Below are positions 29,987-38,943 of a stretch of DNA of 64,000 nucleotides, piece after piece. Where the stretch lies: NCBI RefSeq assembly GCF_041438865.1, contig NZ_CP109450.1, positions 744,001-808,000 of the forward strand. Direction: 5' to 3'. The position numbers and the translations under genes were made by a program. How positions within the stretch are numbered: the stretch's first letter is position 1; the number at the start of each line of letters is the position of its first letter. Source of the stretch: Streptomyces sp. NBC_01471. GTDB lineage: Bacteria > Actinomycetota > Actinomycetes > Streptomycetales > Streptomycetaceae. The notes below the pieces were generated by a model. The model did no database searches and was not told where the DNA came from. It was given only the letters and a program-made list of their open reading frames with translations.

Positions 29987-31426
29987 TCAGAGCGCGGTCA
30001 TGACGTGCTTGATGCGCGTGTAGTCCTCGAATCCGTACGCCGAGAGGTCCTTGCCGTAACCGGAGAGCTTGAACCCGCCGTGCGGCATCTCCGCCGCGAG
30101 CGCACCGTGGTTGTTGATCCACACGCAGCCGAAGTCCAGGCTCCTGGACATCCGCATCGCCCGCTGGTGGTCCTTGGTCCACACCGATGAGGCGAGGGCG
30201 AAGTCGACGCCGTTGGCGTAGGCCACGGCCTGCTCCTCGGTGCTGAACGACTGGACGGTGATGACCGGACCGAAGACCTCGTTCTGGATGATCTCGTCGT
30301 CCTGGTGCAGTCCGGAGACGACCGTGGGGGCGTAGAAGTACCCACGGTCACCCACCCGGTGGCCGCCCGCCTCGACCGTGGCATGGCTGGGGAGCCGGTC
30401 GATGAAACCGGACACCTGGGCCAGCTGGTTCGCGTTGTTCAGCGGTCCGAAGAACGCCTCGGCGTCGTCCGGGCCACCGGTCCTGGTGGCCGTCGCGGCC
30501 TTGGCGAGCGCCGCGACGAAGGCGTCGTGGACGGACTCGTGCACGATGACACGGGTCGCCGCGGTGCAGTCCTGGCCCGCGTTGAAGTAACCGGCCACGG
30601 CGATGTCCCCGGCGGCCTTGGTGAGGGCTTCGCCGTCGAGGTCGCCGAAGACGACGACCGGCGCCTTGCCGCCCAGCTCCAGGTGGACCCGCTTGACGTC
30701 CTTGGCCGCCGAAGCGGCGACCTGCATGCCCGCCCGCACCGAGCCGGTGATCGCGGCCATCGCCGGGGTGGCGTGCTCGACCATCAGCCGGCCGGTCTCG
30801 CGGTCTCCGCAGATGACGTTGAACACGCCTTCGCTGTGGCCGAGTTCGGCCAGCACACCGCCGATGATCTCCGCGACCAGGACGGTCGAGGCGGGGGTCG
30901 TGTCGGACGGCTTGATGACGACCGTGTTGCCGGCCGCGAGGGCCGGAGCGAACTTCCAGACAGCCATCATCAGCGGGTAGTTCCACGGCGCGACCTGGGC
31001 CACGACGCCGACCGGCTCCCGCCGGACGATCGAGGTCAGCCCCTCCATGTACTCACCGGCCGACCGGCCCTCCAGCAGCCGGGCCGCGCCCGCGAAGAAG
31101 CGGATCTGGTCCACCACCGGCGGGATCTCGTCGTCGGTCAGCTGTGCGAGCGGCTTGCCCGTGTCGCGCGCCTCGGCCGCGATCAGGTCGGCCGCCCGCT
31201 CCTCGAAGACGTCCGCGACCCGCAGCAGCACCTTCTGCCGGGCGCCGGGGGTCGCGTCGCGCCACGCGGGGAACGCGGCGGCCGCGGCCTCCATGGCGGC
31301 GTCGACATCGGCGGCCCCCGACAGCGCGGAGGTCTCGTACACCTCTCCCGTACAGGGGTCGATCACGTCGAGAGTGCGGCCGTCGGCCGCCTCCTTGAAC
31401 TCACCGTTGATGTAGTTGCGCAGCAT
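29987..31426 (-). CDS. NAD-dependent aldehyde dehydrogenase, gamma-aminobutyraldehyde dehydrogenase-like
   Basis: A 479-residue ALDH superfamily enzyme. The catalytic Cys287 lies in GQDCTAATRV and the general-base Glu250 in LELGGKAP; VAPWNYPLMMAVWK and the terminal KLSGYGKDLSAYGFEDYTRIKHV are typical of the aminobutyraldehyde/betaine-aldehyde branch. The likely reaction is NAD-dependent oxidation of 4-aminobutanal to GABA in putrescine degradation; other omega-aminoaldehydes are possible. ATG 31426 is preferred over GTG 31441 because GAGG lies between them. No transaminase or polyamine gene is adjacent. Confidence 0.9.
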   Translation of the reverse strand: MLRNYINGEFKEAADGRTLDVIDPCTGEVYETSALSGAADVDAAMEAAAAAFPAWRDATPGARQKVLLRVADVFEERAADLIAAEARDTGKPLAQLTDDEIPPVVDQIRFFAGAARLLEGRSAGEYMEGLTSIVRREPVGVVAQVAPWNYPLMMAVWKFAPALAAGNTVVIKPSDTTPASTVLVAEIIGGVLAELGHSEGVFNVICGDRETGRLMVEHATPAMAAITGSVRAGMQVAASAAKDVKRVHLELGGKAPVVVFGDLDGEALTKAAGDIAVAGYFNAGQDCTAATRVIVHESVHDAFVAALAKAATATRTGGPDDAEAFFGPLNNANQLAQVSGFIDRLPSHATVEAGGHRVGDRGYFYAPTVVSGLHQDDEIIQNEVFGPVITVQSFSTEEQAVAYANGVDFALASSVWTKDHQRAMRMSRSLDFGCVWINNHGALAAEMPHGGFKLSGYGKDLSAYGFEDYTRIKHVMTAL

Positions 31427-31511
31427 GCGTACCAGCCTCACGGAATACCCGGCCCGCGTGACCGGACAATGTGGAGCATCCGCGCTCGCCGCCTCCTACA
31501 GATCGGCACAG

Positions 31512-32750
31512 TCAGGACGGCGTACCCGGATCCGCGGGGGCCGAGGCGCAGCCGTCGCCTGGCGTGCCCGACGGGCTCGGGTCCGGCGTGGGCGCACCGG
31601 AGGGGGACGGTGAGGGCGACGGGCAGTCCGGGGGTGTGCTGCCACCGCTGCCGGGATCGGGCGACGAGGTGTCCGGCGGCCCCGATGTGGGGCCGGACGA
31701 GGGCGAGCCGGTACCGCCCGGATCCCCCGGGGCGCTCGGTGAACTGCCCGGTGGGGTCGGTGTGCCGCCGCCGGACGGGCTCGGGGACGGGCCGGCGGAC
31801 GGGGTGTGGGAGGGCTGCGGTCCGATGACGATTCCGCCGCCGTGTCCCCCCTTTCCGCCGTGCCCCGGTCCCTTGTGCCCGTGCCCTGTGCCGGACGGCG
31901 TCCCGCTGCTGTCGGACGCGCCGCCCGCACCCGGACTCTCCGGCAGGACCCCCTCGCCGTCCGGGACCTCGTGCGTCCCGTTGCGGTAGAAGGAGAGCCA
32001 GGACAGCACGAGCCGCAGGTAGGCGTCGGAGTGGTTGTAGCTGAGGACCGCGCTGTCCAGACCGCCGCTGCTGCGAAGATCACGGCCTCCCGCGCAGAGG
32101 TAGTGTCCGGCGGCGAGCGCGGCGTCGAAGACGTTCTCGGGGTCCTTCTTGCCGTCGTGGTTCCCGTCCTGCCCCCAGGTCGCCCACGTGGACGGGATGA
32201 ACTGCATCGGGCCCACCGCCCGGTCGTACGTCGCGTCCCCGTCGTACGCGCCGTGGTCGGTGTCGGGGATGTGCGCGAAGCCCGAGCCGTTGAGCACCGG
32301 GCCGAGGATCGGCGCGAGCGTGGTGCCGTGCGTGTCGACCGCCCCGCCCCGCGCCTGCCCCGATTCGACCTTGCCGATGGCCGCGAGCAGTTGCCAGGGC
32401 AGCCCGCAGGCGCGGTCGCTGCGGCGCAGCTGTGCCTCGGCGGACCGGTAGGCGGCCAGCACGGTCGCCGGGATCCCCGACTGTTCGTACACCTGTCCCG
32501 CGCCCGTGGCGTCGACCGGATTGCCCGGTGGAGGCGGAGTGATCAGCGGCGGGATCTCGGTGTGGAACGAGTTGTCGGTGGGGCCGTCGACCCGCGCGGT
32601 GGTCTCACCCGCCGGTACGGATGATCTCCTCGGCTGGGGCAGCTGATGGTGCACGAGTCCGGGCGCCTGCGAGGCGGTCAGCGCGGCCATGGCCACGGCG
32701 GCCACCGCGCTGCCCCCCAGTCCCCGCCGCATCCGCCGCACGTGCCTCAT
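31512..32750 (-). CDS. Secreted lytic transglycosylase-domain protein with Pro/Ser/Gly-rich tail
   Basis: A 412-residue exported protein. After a basic signal sequence (MRHVRRMRRGLGG with a hydrophobic segment to about residue 35), residues about 95-285 form a soluble lytic transglycosylase-like (SLT/MltB-type) domain: LLAAIGKVESGQ with the likely catalytic Glu, then AVGPMQFIPSTWATWG and AAGHYLC. The remaining 130 residues are low-complexity Gly/His then Pro/Ser/Thr/Gly, probably a cell-wall-spanning region. ATG 32750 has GGGAG at 6-7 bp. It follows the mce operon on the same strand at 79 bp and may be its last gene. Confidence 0.88.
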   Translation of the reverse strand: MRHVRRMRRGLGGSAVAAVAMAALTASQAPGLVHHQLPQPRRSSVPAGETTARVDGPTDNSFHTEIPPLITPPPPGNPVDATGAGQVYEQSGIPATVLAAYRSAEAQLRRSDRACGLPWQLLAAIGKVESGQARGGAVDTHGTTLAPILGPVLNGSGFAHIPDTDHGAYDGDATYDRAVGPMQFIPSTWATWGQDGNHDGKKDPENVFDAALAAGHYLCAGGRDLRSSGGLDSAVLSYNHSDAYLRLVLSWLSFYRNGTHEVPDGEGVLPESPGAGGASDSSGTPSGTGHGHKGPGHGGKGGHGGGIVIGPQPSHTPSAGPSPSPSGGGTPTPPGSSPSAPGDPGGTGSPSSGPTSGPPDTSSPDPGSGGSTPPDCPSPSPSPSGAPTPDPSPSGTPGDGCASAPADPGTPS

Positions 32751-32829
32751 ACGCCGCTCCCTCATCGGAATTCCGGAATCCGCCGGCCGGCCGCTCGGCC
32801 GACCGGCCAACTGATCGCACTGCGCCGGG

Positions 32830-33678
32830 TCATCGGGTGAACGTGTCGATGTCCGAGATCCGCCACTTGCCGCCGCCGCGCACCGCGTCGACGGCGAACA
32901 TCGCCGCCGCGTAGGTCGTCCGGTCCTTCTTGGCCGCCGTGTCGGTGTTGCTCTGGTCCGCGTAGAGGAGCACCCGGGCGCGGTCGCCGTCGATCAGCTC
33001 CACGCCGCTCTCGGTGACGGTGGTGGTCAGCACGAGCTTCTGCTTGGCGGCCTGCGCGCGTACCGCCGCCAGCATGTCCTTGTGCTGCTTGACGGCCTTG
33101 CCGGTGAGGAGGGCCGCAGCGGCCCGGTCGGCCTTGGCCGTGCTGGTGTAGTCGTACGAGAAGAGGGCGTTGACGGCGCTGGTGACCTGCCCCTTCACCT
33201 CGGTCGTACGGGCCACGTCGGTCAGTGCGCCGTTGCTGGTCGCGGCGTCGTCGTGCAGGGCGGAGGCCCGCGTCCCCGCGTAGGCGGCGAACCCGCCGAG
33301 CAGCACCGTGAGGACGGCCAGCACCACGGGCAGCCGCACCCATGCACGGAGCGACGGGCGCGCCGCCCCGGCCTTCCCGGACGTGCCTTTCCCGGACGCG
33401 GCCTTCCCGGACTCGGCCTTCCCGGGCACGGTTCCCCCGGACACGCTGCCGGCATCGGGCTCCGGAGACCCCGCCTCATCGGGTTCGGCTTCGTCCGTGC
33501 CGGGGCCAGGCGCGTCGGAGCTGCCAGGCGCATCGGGCGTGCCCGGTCCCCGCTCCCCGGGCGGCCCGGGCTCCGCCCGCTCCGGTGGCGGGTCCTCCGT
33601 CCCCCGCGGCCTGACGCGCACCGGGGCCACGGCCGCGAGTCGCCGCTGCCGGTTGATGAGATGACGGGTGGTCGACAT
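32830..33678 (-). CDS. Mce-associated membrane protein (Mas-like)
   Basis: A 282-residue single-pass membrane protein. The first 105 residues are disordered and rich in Pro/Glu/Gly, with five near-copies of a 15-bp unit (33371-33440) giving the SGKAASGKGTSGKA stretch. One transmembrane helix follows (about 113-135, LPVVLAVLTVLLGGFAAYAG) and then an NTF2-like extracellular domain of the type found after mce genes. Such proteins stabilise or modulate the Mce lipid transporter. It is encoded last of four such genes in the operon. No catalytic residues are evident. Confidence 0.82.
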   Translation of the reverse strand: MSTTRHLINRQRRLAAVAPVRVRPRGTEDPPPERAEPGPPGERGPGTPDAPGSSDAPGPGTDEAEPDEAGSPEPDAGSVSGGTVPGKAESGKAASGKGTSGKAGAARPSLRAWVRLPVVLAVLTVLLGGFAAYAGTRASALHDDAATSNGALTDVARTTEVKGQVTSAVNALFSYDYTSTAKADRAAAALLTGKAVKQHKDMLAAVRAQAAKQKLVLTTTVTESGVELIDGDRARVLLYADQSNTDTAAKKDRTTYAAAMFAVDAVRGGGKWRISDIDTFTR

Positions 33679-33701
33679 GTCGTCCTCAGCTCCTCTCCTG
33701 G

Positions 33702-34235
33702 TCAGCCGGCGGTGTTGCCGACGGGCGCCTGGCCCAGGGCGCTGAGCTTCCAGCCCCCGGACGTACGCGTGAGTTCACCGAGCAGTCGGCTCTCCTTCTC
33801 GGCCGGCTTGCCCTTCGGGGCGGTCACCGTGATCCGCAGCGCCACCATCACGCTCGCCCTGCCCGCCCGGTCGTCCAGTTCGGTGACCGCGCCGGAGAGC
33901 ACCTTCGCCGTGGAGACCGTCTGCGCCTGTTTGATCTGCTTCTCGAACTCGGGCCTTCCGTCGGTGAGTTGCTTGTGCAGATCTCCCGTGGTCGACGCCT
34001 CCCACGCGTCGAGCCCGGCCGTCAGCTTCCGGTGGTCCAGCGTGTTCATGTTCTGTACGGCCTGCTCCCCCGCGGCCAGTACCCGGTCCCGCGACCGTGC
34101 GTACACGGCGGAGTCGTCGTGCGCGGCCGCGTACCAGGACCACCCTCCCCAGCCCGCCGCCCCCGCTGCCAGCAGCGTCAGCGCGAGCGCCACGACCGTC
34201 AGCGGGTTCCTTGCCGTCCTGAGCGTCCTCAGCAT
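33702..34235 (-). CDS. Mce-associated membrane protein
   Basis: A 177-residue protein: one N-terminal transmembrane helix (residues about 13-33), then an alpha/beta NTF2-like domain beginning with the conserved R-S-R-D-R-V-LAAGEQAVQNMNTLD pattern and ending GGWKLSALGQAPVG. It closely parallels the 34813-35325 protein in layout, so the two are paralogues. It lies 11 bp downstream of its neighbour in the operon. Role: accessory subunit of the Mce system on the outer face of the membrane, by family analogy. Confidence 0.82.
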   Translation of the reverse strand: MLRTLRTARNPLTVVALALTLLAAGAAGWGGWSWYAAAHDDSAVYARSRDRVLAAGEQAVQNMNTLDHRKLTAGLDAWEASTTGDLHKQLTDGRPEFEKQIKQAQTVSTAKVLSGAVTELDDRAGRASVMVALRITVTAPKGKPAEKESRLLGELTRTSGGWKLSALGQAPVGNTAG

Positions 34236-34246
34236 GTACGTCTCCC

Positions 34247-34816
34247 TCAGCGGGCCGTGATGTCGGTGATCAGCCAGTTGCCGCCGCGGAGTTCGGCGGT
34301 CACCGAAAGCTGCGCGGCCACCGCCCCGGCCGGTCTGCCCTTGCGCTGTGCGGTCTGGTCGAGGAAGACCAGCAGCCGCGCCTCGCTGCCGGTCAGCCGG
34401 GTGACTCCGGCCCGTACCACCTGGGTGGTGAGCGTCAGCTTCTGCTCCTTCGCGCGCTTCCCGACCTGGCCGAAGAGCTCCGCGTACTGCTTCGCGGCCT
34501 TCCCGGCGAGCAGTTCGCGCGCCGACTGCGCCGTGACGTCGGTGGCCTGCGGTGTGTAGGAGAGGACCTTGCCGAGCGTGTCGCTGACGTCGCCGGTGAC
34601 CTGCGAGGTCGCCTCCGTGTCGGTGAGGGCGCGGTTTCCGGCGGCCGGGGTGCTCCTCAGCTGGTGCGCCCGGAAGAGCATCCCGGACCCGCCGAGCACC
34701 AGCAGCAGAACGGCCAGGCCCGCCGCGATCAGGGCCCTGCGGTGGCCGCGCCCGCCCGCCGCGGGCGTCTCCTCGTCCGGGGCGTCGACCCCGATGTCCT
34801 CGACGGTGCTGCTCAC
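34247..34816 (-). CDS. Mce-associated membrane protein
   Basis: A 189-residue protein with a short cytoplasmic N-terminus, one transmembrane helix (about 28-46, ALIAAGLAVLLLVLGG) and an NTF2-like domain that resembles the C-terminal part of the 32830-33678 protein (LTLTTQVVRAGVTRL versus LVLTTTVTESGVELI). The GTG start overlaps the TGA of the preceding gene (GTGA). Two pairs of paralogous accessory proteins therefore alternate in this operon. Confidence 0.82.
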   Translation of the reverse strand: MSSTVEDIGVDAPDEETPAAGGRGHRRALIAAGLAVLLLVLGGSGMLFRAHQLRSTPAAGNRALTDTEATSQVTGDVSDTLGKVLSYTPQATDVTAQSARELLAGKAAKQYAELFGQVGKRAKEQKLTLTTQVVRAGVTRLTGSEARLLVFLDQTAQRKGRPAGAVAAQLSVTAELRGGNWLITDITAR

Positions 34817-35325
34817 GCGCCCTCCTTACCGACCGGCACTGCGCTGAGTGCGGTGACTTTCCAGCCGTCCGGGGTGCGGGCGAGCGTGGCCGTGAAGCGT
34901 TTGCGGTCGGTGGTGGCCGTACCGCCCCTGGGGGTGACGGCGACGTCGACGGTGGCGATCAGCGAAGCTGTGCCCGCCCGGTCGTCGAGCGCGGTGAGCG
35001 CTGCGCCGGTGACGGTGCCGCGCGCGGAGGTCCCGGCCTTGGTGAGCGTGGTGCGATCGGTGGCGCGGGTGGCCGCCAGCTTGTCGTGGAGCGCGCCGGA
35101 CGAGGCGTCGAGCCACTGCTTCAGCCCGCTGTCGGTGTCCTTCACGTCGAGGGTGTTGAGCTCGGCGACCCGTTCGCGCCCGGCCGCCAGCGCGGCGTCC
35201 CGGGACGCCGCGTACCTCAGCGAACCGTCCTGGTGCGCCTGCCAGTACACCCACCCTGAGACGGCGCAGAAGAGGACGGCCACCGCGACGGCCAGCCCGC
35301 TCAGCACCTTGGTACGCGTGGTCAC
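34813..35325 (-). CDS. Mce-associated membrane protein
   Basis: A 170-residue protein: transmembrane helix at about residues 7-27, then an NTF2-like domain with the ASRDAALAAGRERVAELNTLD helix and a C-terminal DGWKVTALSAVPVG strand. The GTG at 35325 overlaps the stop of the last mce gene by 4 bp, so it is coupled to it; the very long open frame beyond is a shadow of the mce genes. It is paralogous to the 33702-34235 protein. Confidence 0.83.
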   Translation of the reverse strand: MTTRTKVLSGLAVAVAVLFCAVSGWVYWQAHQDGSLRYAASRDAALAAGRERVAELNTLDVKDTDSGLKQWLDASSGALHDKLAATRATDRTTLTKAGTSARGTVTGAALTALDDRAGTASLIATVDVAVTPRGGTATTDRKRFTATLARTPDGWKVTALSAVPVGKEGA

Positions 35326-36584
35326 GCGCCGCCTCCCAGCCCGAGCAGGCCGCCCAGATCGGTGGGGCCCCCGGCGGGCAGCGCGGGTGTCCCCAGCGCG
35401 CCGGGGAGCGAACCGGACCCACCCGCGTCGGTCCCCAGGAGCAGGGATCCCGGCTTGGCGGGCGCCGGAACCGGACCGCCGCGCGGTGCGTTCGCGGACC
35501 CGCGCACCTCCTTGCCGGTACTGGGCGGCGACGTGCAGCGCGCTGCGGTGTTGAGCTCCGAAGTGGCGCTGGTGTCCAGGCCGTTGCGGTACGTCGTCCC
35601 CCCGTACCCGGCGGTGCACGGCAGCGGCGAGAAGAAGGTGACGGCCATCCCGAAGCGTGCTCCCTTGGCATTGATCGCGGTCGACCCCGCCGCGGCCACC
35701 GCCGGCAGTTTCACCAGCAGTTCCTCCGTGCCGCGCTGCCGGGTGACCGCTACGTCGGAGGTCGTCAGCAGATTGGCGAGGACCACGCTCAGATCGGGGT
35801 TCAGGTCTCTGAGCAGTCCGCTGACCTGCGTCGCGGCCTCCGGTGTGGCCGCGATGAGCGCGCGCAGATCGGTGTCGGAGTCCACCAGCTGTCCGGCCAG
35901 GCCCCTGGCACCCCTGGCGAAGGACTTCAGCGCCTCGCCCTCCTGCGTCTGGGTACGGAGCACGGTCTCGCCGTCGGTCATCAGTTTGGTGTCGGTGGGC
36001 AGGGCCTTGTCCGCGGCCTTGAGGAAGTCGGTGCTGCTGTCCATCAGGACCTGGAGGTCCTCGCCGCGCCCGTCGAGTGCGGTGCCGAACTCGTCCACGA
36101 CCGTGCGCAGCGCGTCCAGATCCACCGACGACGTCAGGTCGTTGACGCTGGTGAGGACGTTGGTCACCGGGGCCGGGACACTCGCGTCGGACCGGGCGAT
36201 CCGGGAGCCGTCCGCCAGGTACGGGCTGCCCGTGGCGACCGGACGCAGATCGATGTACTCCTCGCCGACCGCCGACAGGTTGGCGACGACCGCTTTGAGG
36301 TCGGCGGGGATGGCGGGCGCCGAATCGCTGATCCGCAGGTCGGCCTCCACGCCGTTGGCGGTCAGCCGGATCGGGCCGACCCGGCCCACCGAGACACCCC
36401 GGTAGGTGACGTTGGCGTGGGTGAACAGCCCTCCGGTCTCCGGGAGTTCGACCTTCACCACGTAGTAGCCGCGCAGCCCGACCAGATGCCCGAGGTCGGC
36501 GTAGCGGGCGCCGAGGTAGCCGAGGACGAGCACCGCGATCAGCAGGAAGGCGATGTTCTTCAGCCGGGTGGCCCTGGTGACCAT
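35322..36584 (-). CDS. mceF: MCE family protein, sixth of the operon (MceF-type)
   Basis: A 420-residue MCE-domain protein with an N-terminal transmembrane anchor (about 10-27), the MCE/MlaD domain (about 38-115, starting YVVKVELPETGGLFTHANVTYRGVSVG), a long coiled helical region and a Pro/Gly-rich C-terminus. In Mce complexes six different MCE subunits form a hexameric tube that conducts lipid across the envelope. The ATG overlaps the preceding stop by 1 bp (TGATG). Sixth position and the extended tail fit MceF. Confidence 0.9.
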   Translation of the reverse strand: MVTRATRLKNIAFLLIAVLVLGYLGARYADLGHLVGLRGYYVVKVELPETGGLFTHANVTYRGVSVGRVGPIRLTANGVEADLRISDSAPAIPADLKAVVANLSAVGEEYIDLRPVATGSPYLADGSRIARSDASVPAPVTNVLTSVNDLTSSVDLDALRTVVDEFGTALDGRGEDLQVLMDSSTDFLKAADKALPTDTKLMTDGETVLRTQTQEGEALKSFARGARGLAGQLVDSDTDLRALIAATPEAATQVSGLLRDLNPDLSVVLANLLTTSDVAVTRQRGTEELLVKLPAVAAAGSTAINAKGARFGMAVTFFSPLPCTAGYGGTTYRNGLDTSATSELNTAARCTSPPSTGKEVRGSANAPRGGPVPAPAKPGSLLLGTDAGGSGSLPGALGTPALPAGGPTDLGGLLGLGGGA

Positions 36585-37762
36585 CAGTGGCCGCCTTCCG
36601 TGGACGGGGCGGTGAGTGAGGGCAGCGGCAGTGGTGGAGCACCGGCGGCTCCGGGCTTCTGCTGCGCTGTGGCGCCCCCTGTCTGGGCCCCTCCCCCGCT
36701 GAGGGTGATCGGCGGAATGATCTGTGTCCCCGGCACGGCGGTCACATCCAGATAGACATTGAGGTAGTCGCCCTTCACACCGCGCAGCACCTCGTCGGTG
36801 AAGGGGTAGGTGAAGAGCACCTGCAGCGAGTCGGGCAGGTCCTTGCCGGAGTCGGCGAGCTGCTGGAGCGTCGGTGCGAGGGCCTTGAGGTCGGCGACCA
36901 TGTCGGCCTTGCTCTTGTTCACGGTGTCGACGGCGACCCCGGAGAGGGTGTCGAGCGCCTTGAGCATGGTGAGCAGGGAGCCGCGCTGCTTCTCCAGGAC
37001 CTTCAGCCCGGGGCTGAGTCCGGTGAGCGCCTTGCCGATCTCCTGTTTGCGGGTGGCGAGCGTCGCGGAGAGCCGGTTGACGCCGTCGAGCGCGTCCGTG
37101 ATGTCGCTCTTGTGCCCGTCCAGGCTGGTCACCAGAGTGTTGACGGACTGGAGCGTGGAGCGGATCTGCGGCTCCCGGCCGCCCAGGGTCTTGTTGAGTT
37201 CGGTGCTGATCGTCTTGAGCTGCTGGACGCCTCCGCCGTTCAGCAGCAGGGAGAGCGCACCGAAGACCTCCTCGACCTCCGGGTTGCGGTTGGTGCGCGA
37301 GATCGGGATCGTCTGGCCGTCGGTGAGCGGGGCGGCGTCCGCACCCTTGTCGGGCGCGGTGAGCTGGATGAACTTCTCGCCGAGCAGACTGGACTGTTCG
37401 AGGTGCGCGTAGGCGTTGCGCGGCAGGCGCACCTTGCCGTTGACGCGCATGGTGACCCGCGCCGACCAGTTCCCCGGCGAGAGCGTGATCTTCGAGACCC
37501 GGCCGACGGCCACGTCGTTCACCTTGACCGCGGCCTGCGGGACCAGGTTCAGCACATCGCCGAAGTCCGCGGTGATCTCGTACGGGTGCGGGCCGAGGTC
37601 GGCTCCGCCCGGCAGCGGCAGGTTCTCGATGCCGGAGAACGACGGCGCGGCGCAGCCACCGAGGGTGACGGTGCAGCCGACGGCCAGGGCGACCGCGGCC
37701 GCGATGCCCGTACGGGAGGAGCGGGACGTGCGGGAGGAGCGGGAAGCAGTGGTCCGGGTCAC
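36584..37762 (-). CDS. mceE: MCE family lipoprotein (MceE-type)
   Basis: A 392-residue MCE protein whose signal peptide ends in a lipobox LGGC with Cys37, marking it as the lipoprotein subunit, which is normally the fifth MCE protein. The MCE domain (about 60-140, PYEITADFGDVLNLVPQAAVKVNDVAVG) is followed by a helical needle segment. The N-terminus carries a short SRSSRT repeat. The GTG start overlaps the previous stop (GTGA). It is probably anchored to the outer face of the cytoplasmic membrane. Confidence 0.92.
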   Translation of the reverse strand: MTRTTASRSSRTSRSSRTGIAAAVALAVGCTVTLGGCAAPSFSGIENLPLPGGADLGPHPYEITADFGDVLNLVPQAAVKVNDVAVGRVSKITLSPGNWSARVTMRVNGKVRLPRNAYAHLEQSSLLGEKFIQLTAPDKGADAAPLTDGQTIPISRTNRNPEVEEVFGALSLLLNGGGVQQLKTISTELNKTLGGREPQIRSTLQSVNTLVTSLDGHKSDITDALDGVNRLSATLATRKQEIGKALTGLSPGLKVLEKQRGSLLTMLKALDTLSGVAVDTVNKSKADMVADLKALAPTLQQLADSGKDLPDSLQVLFTYPFTDEVLRGVKGDYLNVYLDVTAVPGTQIIPPITLSGGGAQTGGATAQQKPGAAGAPPLPLPSLTAPSTEGGH

Positions 37763-38943
37763 CGGGCGGCCCCCTTCTGTGCCGTGGGCTTCGCGGCCGG
37801 CTTCGACGGGGGGCCGTACACGTCACCGACCGCCGGAAGCGGCAGCGCGGGCAGCGACTTCTGCTGGGACGGCTGTACGGGGACCAGGCCGTCGAGCCCG
37901 GCGCCGGCCGGGACGCCGCCGGCGGTTCCGGCCCCCGGCCCGGCCGTCGATGCGGCGCCCGCCGAACCGAGTTGGCCGTTCATGCTGATCTCGTTGAGGT
38001 TGCCCCGGCCGTCGATGGTGCGGTGCACGGGGTCGTAGGCGTTGAGCAGGTTGCCGGCCGCGAGCGGTGCGTCGTCCAGCATCTCGGCGAGCGAGGCCCG
38101 CTGTTTGACCAGCGTGTCGGTGATCGGCCGCAGCTGGCTGACGCTCTTCTTGAGGGAGCCGCGGTTCTCCTCGATGAAGGTCTTCACCTGGCCGAGCGCG
38201 GTGCCCAGTTCCTTGAGGGCGGTGCCGAGATCGTCCTTGTCGTCGTCGAGGAAGCCGGAGACCGTGGCCAGCTGCTGCTCCGCGGTGTGCACCTTTCCGT
38301 CGTTGCCCTTGAGCATCGTGGTGAAGGACTGGAGGTAGGCGAGCGTGTCGAAGAGGTTGCCGCTGCTCTTGTCGAGCGTCTTGGCCGCCTTGCCGAACTG
38401 CTCGATCGAGTCGCCGATCGCCTTGCCGTTGCCGTCCAGGTTGGCCGCGCCGGTCTTCAGCAGATCGTCCAGCGCGCCCTGGGAGTTGGCGCCCTTCGGC
38501 CCGAGCGCGGTGGCGAGCCGGGTGACGCTCGCGTACAGCTGGTCGACCTCGACGGGGGTGGCGTTGCGGGCCGCCGCCAGCGTGGCCCGGTCCTTGAGCT
38601 GCGAGCCGCCGGTGTACGCGGGTGACAGCTGGACGTACCGGTCGGCGACGATGCTCGGCGCGACGATCAGGGCGCGGGCGTCGGCCGGCACCTTCACGCC
38701 CCGGTCGAGGACGAGCACCACCCGCACCTCCCGGCCGTCCGGCCGCACGGAGTCGACCTTGCCCACCTTCACTCCGAGGATCCGCAGGTCGGAGCCTGCG
38801 TAGAGGCCGGTGGCCCGGTCGAAGTAGGCGGTGATCCGGTGGCCACCGGCGCTGTCGAGGGCGAGGACACCGGTGGTGGTCACGCCCGCGACCAGCACGA
38901 GTCCGGCCCCGATGCCCACGATCCGCCTGGTGGTGTGGTTCAT
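37759..38943 (-). CDS. mceD: MCE family protein (MceD-type)
   Basis: A 394-residue MCE protein: transmembrane anchor (about 7-28), MCE domain from HRITAYFDRATGLYAGSDLR, central helical region and a Pro/Ala/Gly-rich C-terminus (GPGAGTAGGVPAGAGLDG) typical of the MceC/MceD position. ATG 38943 overlaps the upstream stop by 4 bp (ATGA). Fourth MCE subunit of the operon. Confidence 0.9.
   Translation of the reverse strand: MNHTTRRIVGIGAGLVLVAGVTTTGVLALDSAGGHRITAYFDRATGLYAGSDLRILGVKVGKVDSVRPDGREVRVVLVLDRGVKVPADARALIVAPSIVADRYVQLSPAYTGGSQLKDRATLAAARNATPVEVDQLYASVTRLATALGPKGANSQGALDDLLKTGAANLDGNGKAIGDSIEQFGKAAKTLDKSSGNLFDTLAYLQSFTTMLKGNDGKVHTAEQQLATVSGFLDDDKDDLGTALKELGTALGQVKTFIEENRGSLKKSVSQLRPITDTLVKQRASLAEMLDDAPLAAGNLLNAYDPVHRTIDGRGNLNEISMNGQLGSAGAASTAGPGAGTAGGVPAGAGLDGLVPVQPSQQKSLPALPLPAVGDVYGPPSKPAAKPTAQKGAAR

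Noticed and set aside
35322..37826. An 834-codon leftward frame through mceE and mceF
   Set aside because: The N-terminal 414 codons are an Arg/Pro-rich shadow of mceE; the real MceF begins at 36584 with a TGATG junction.
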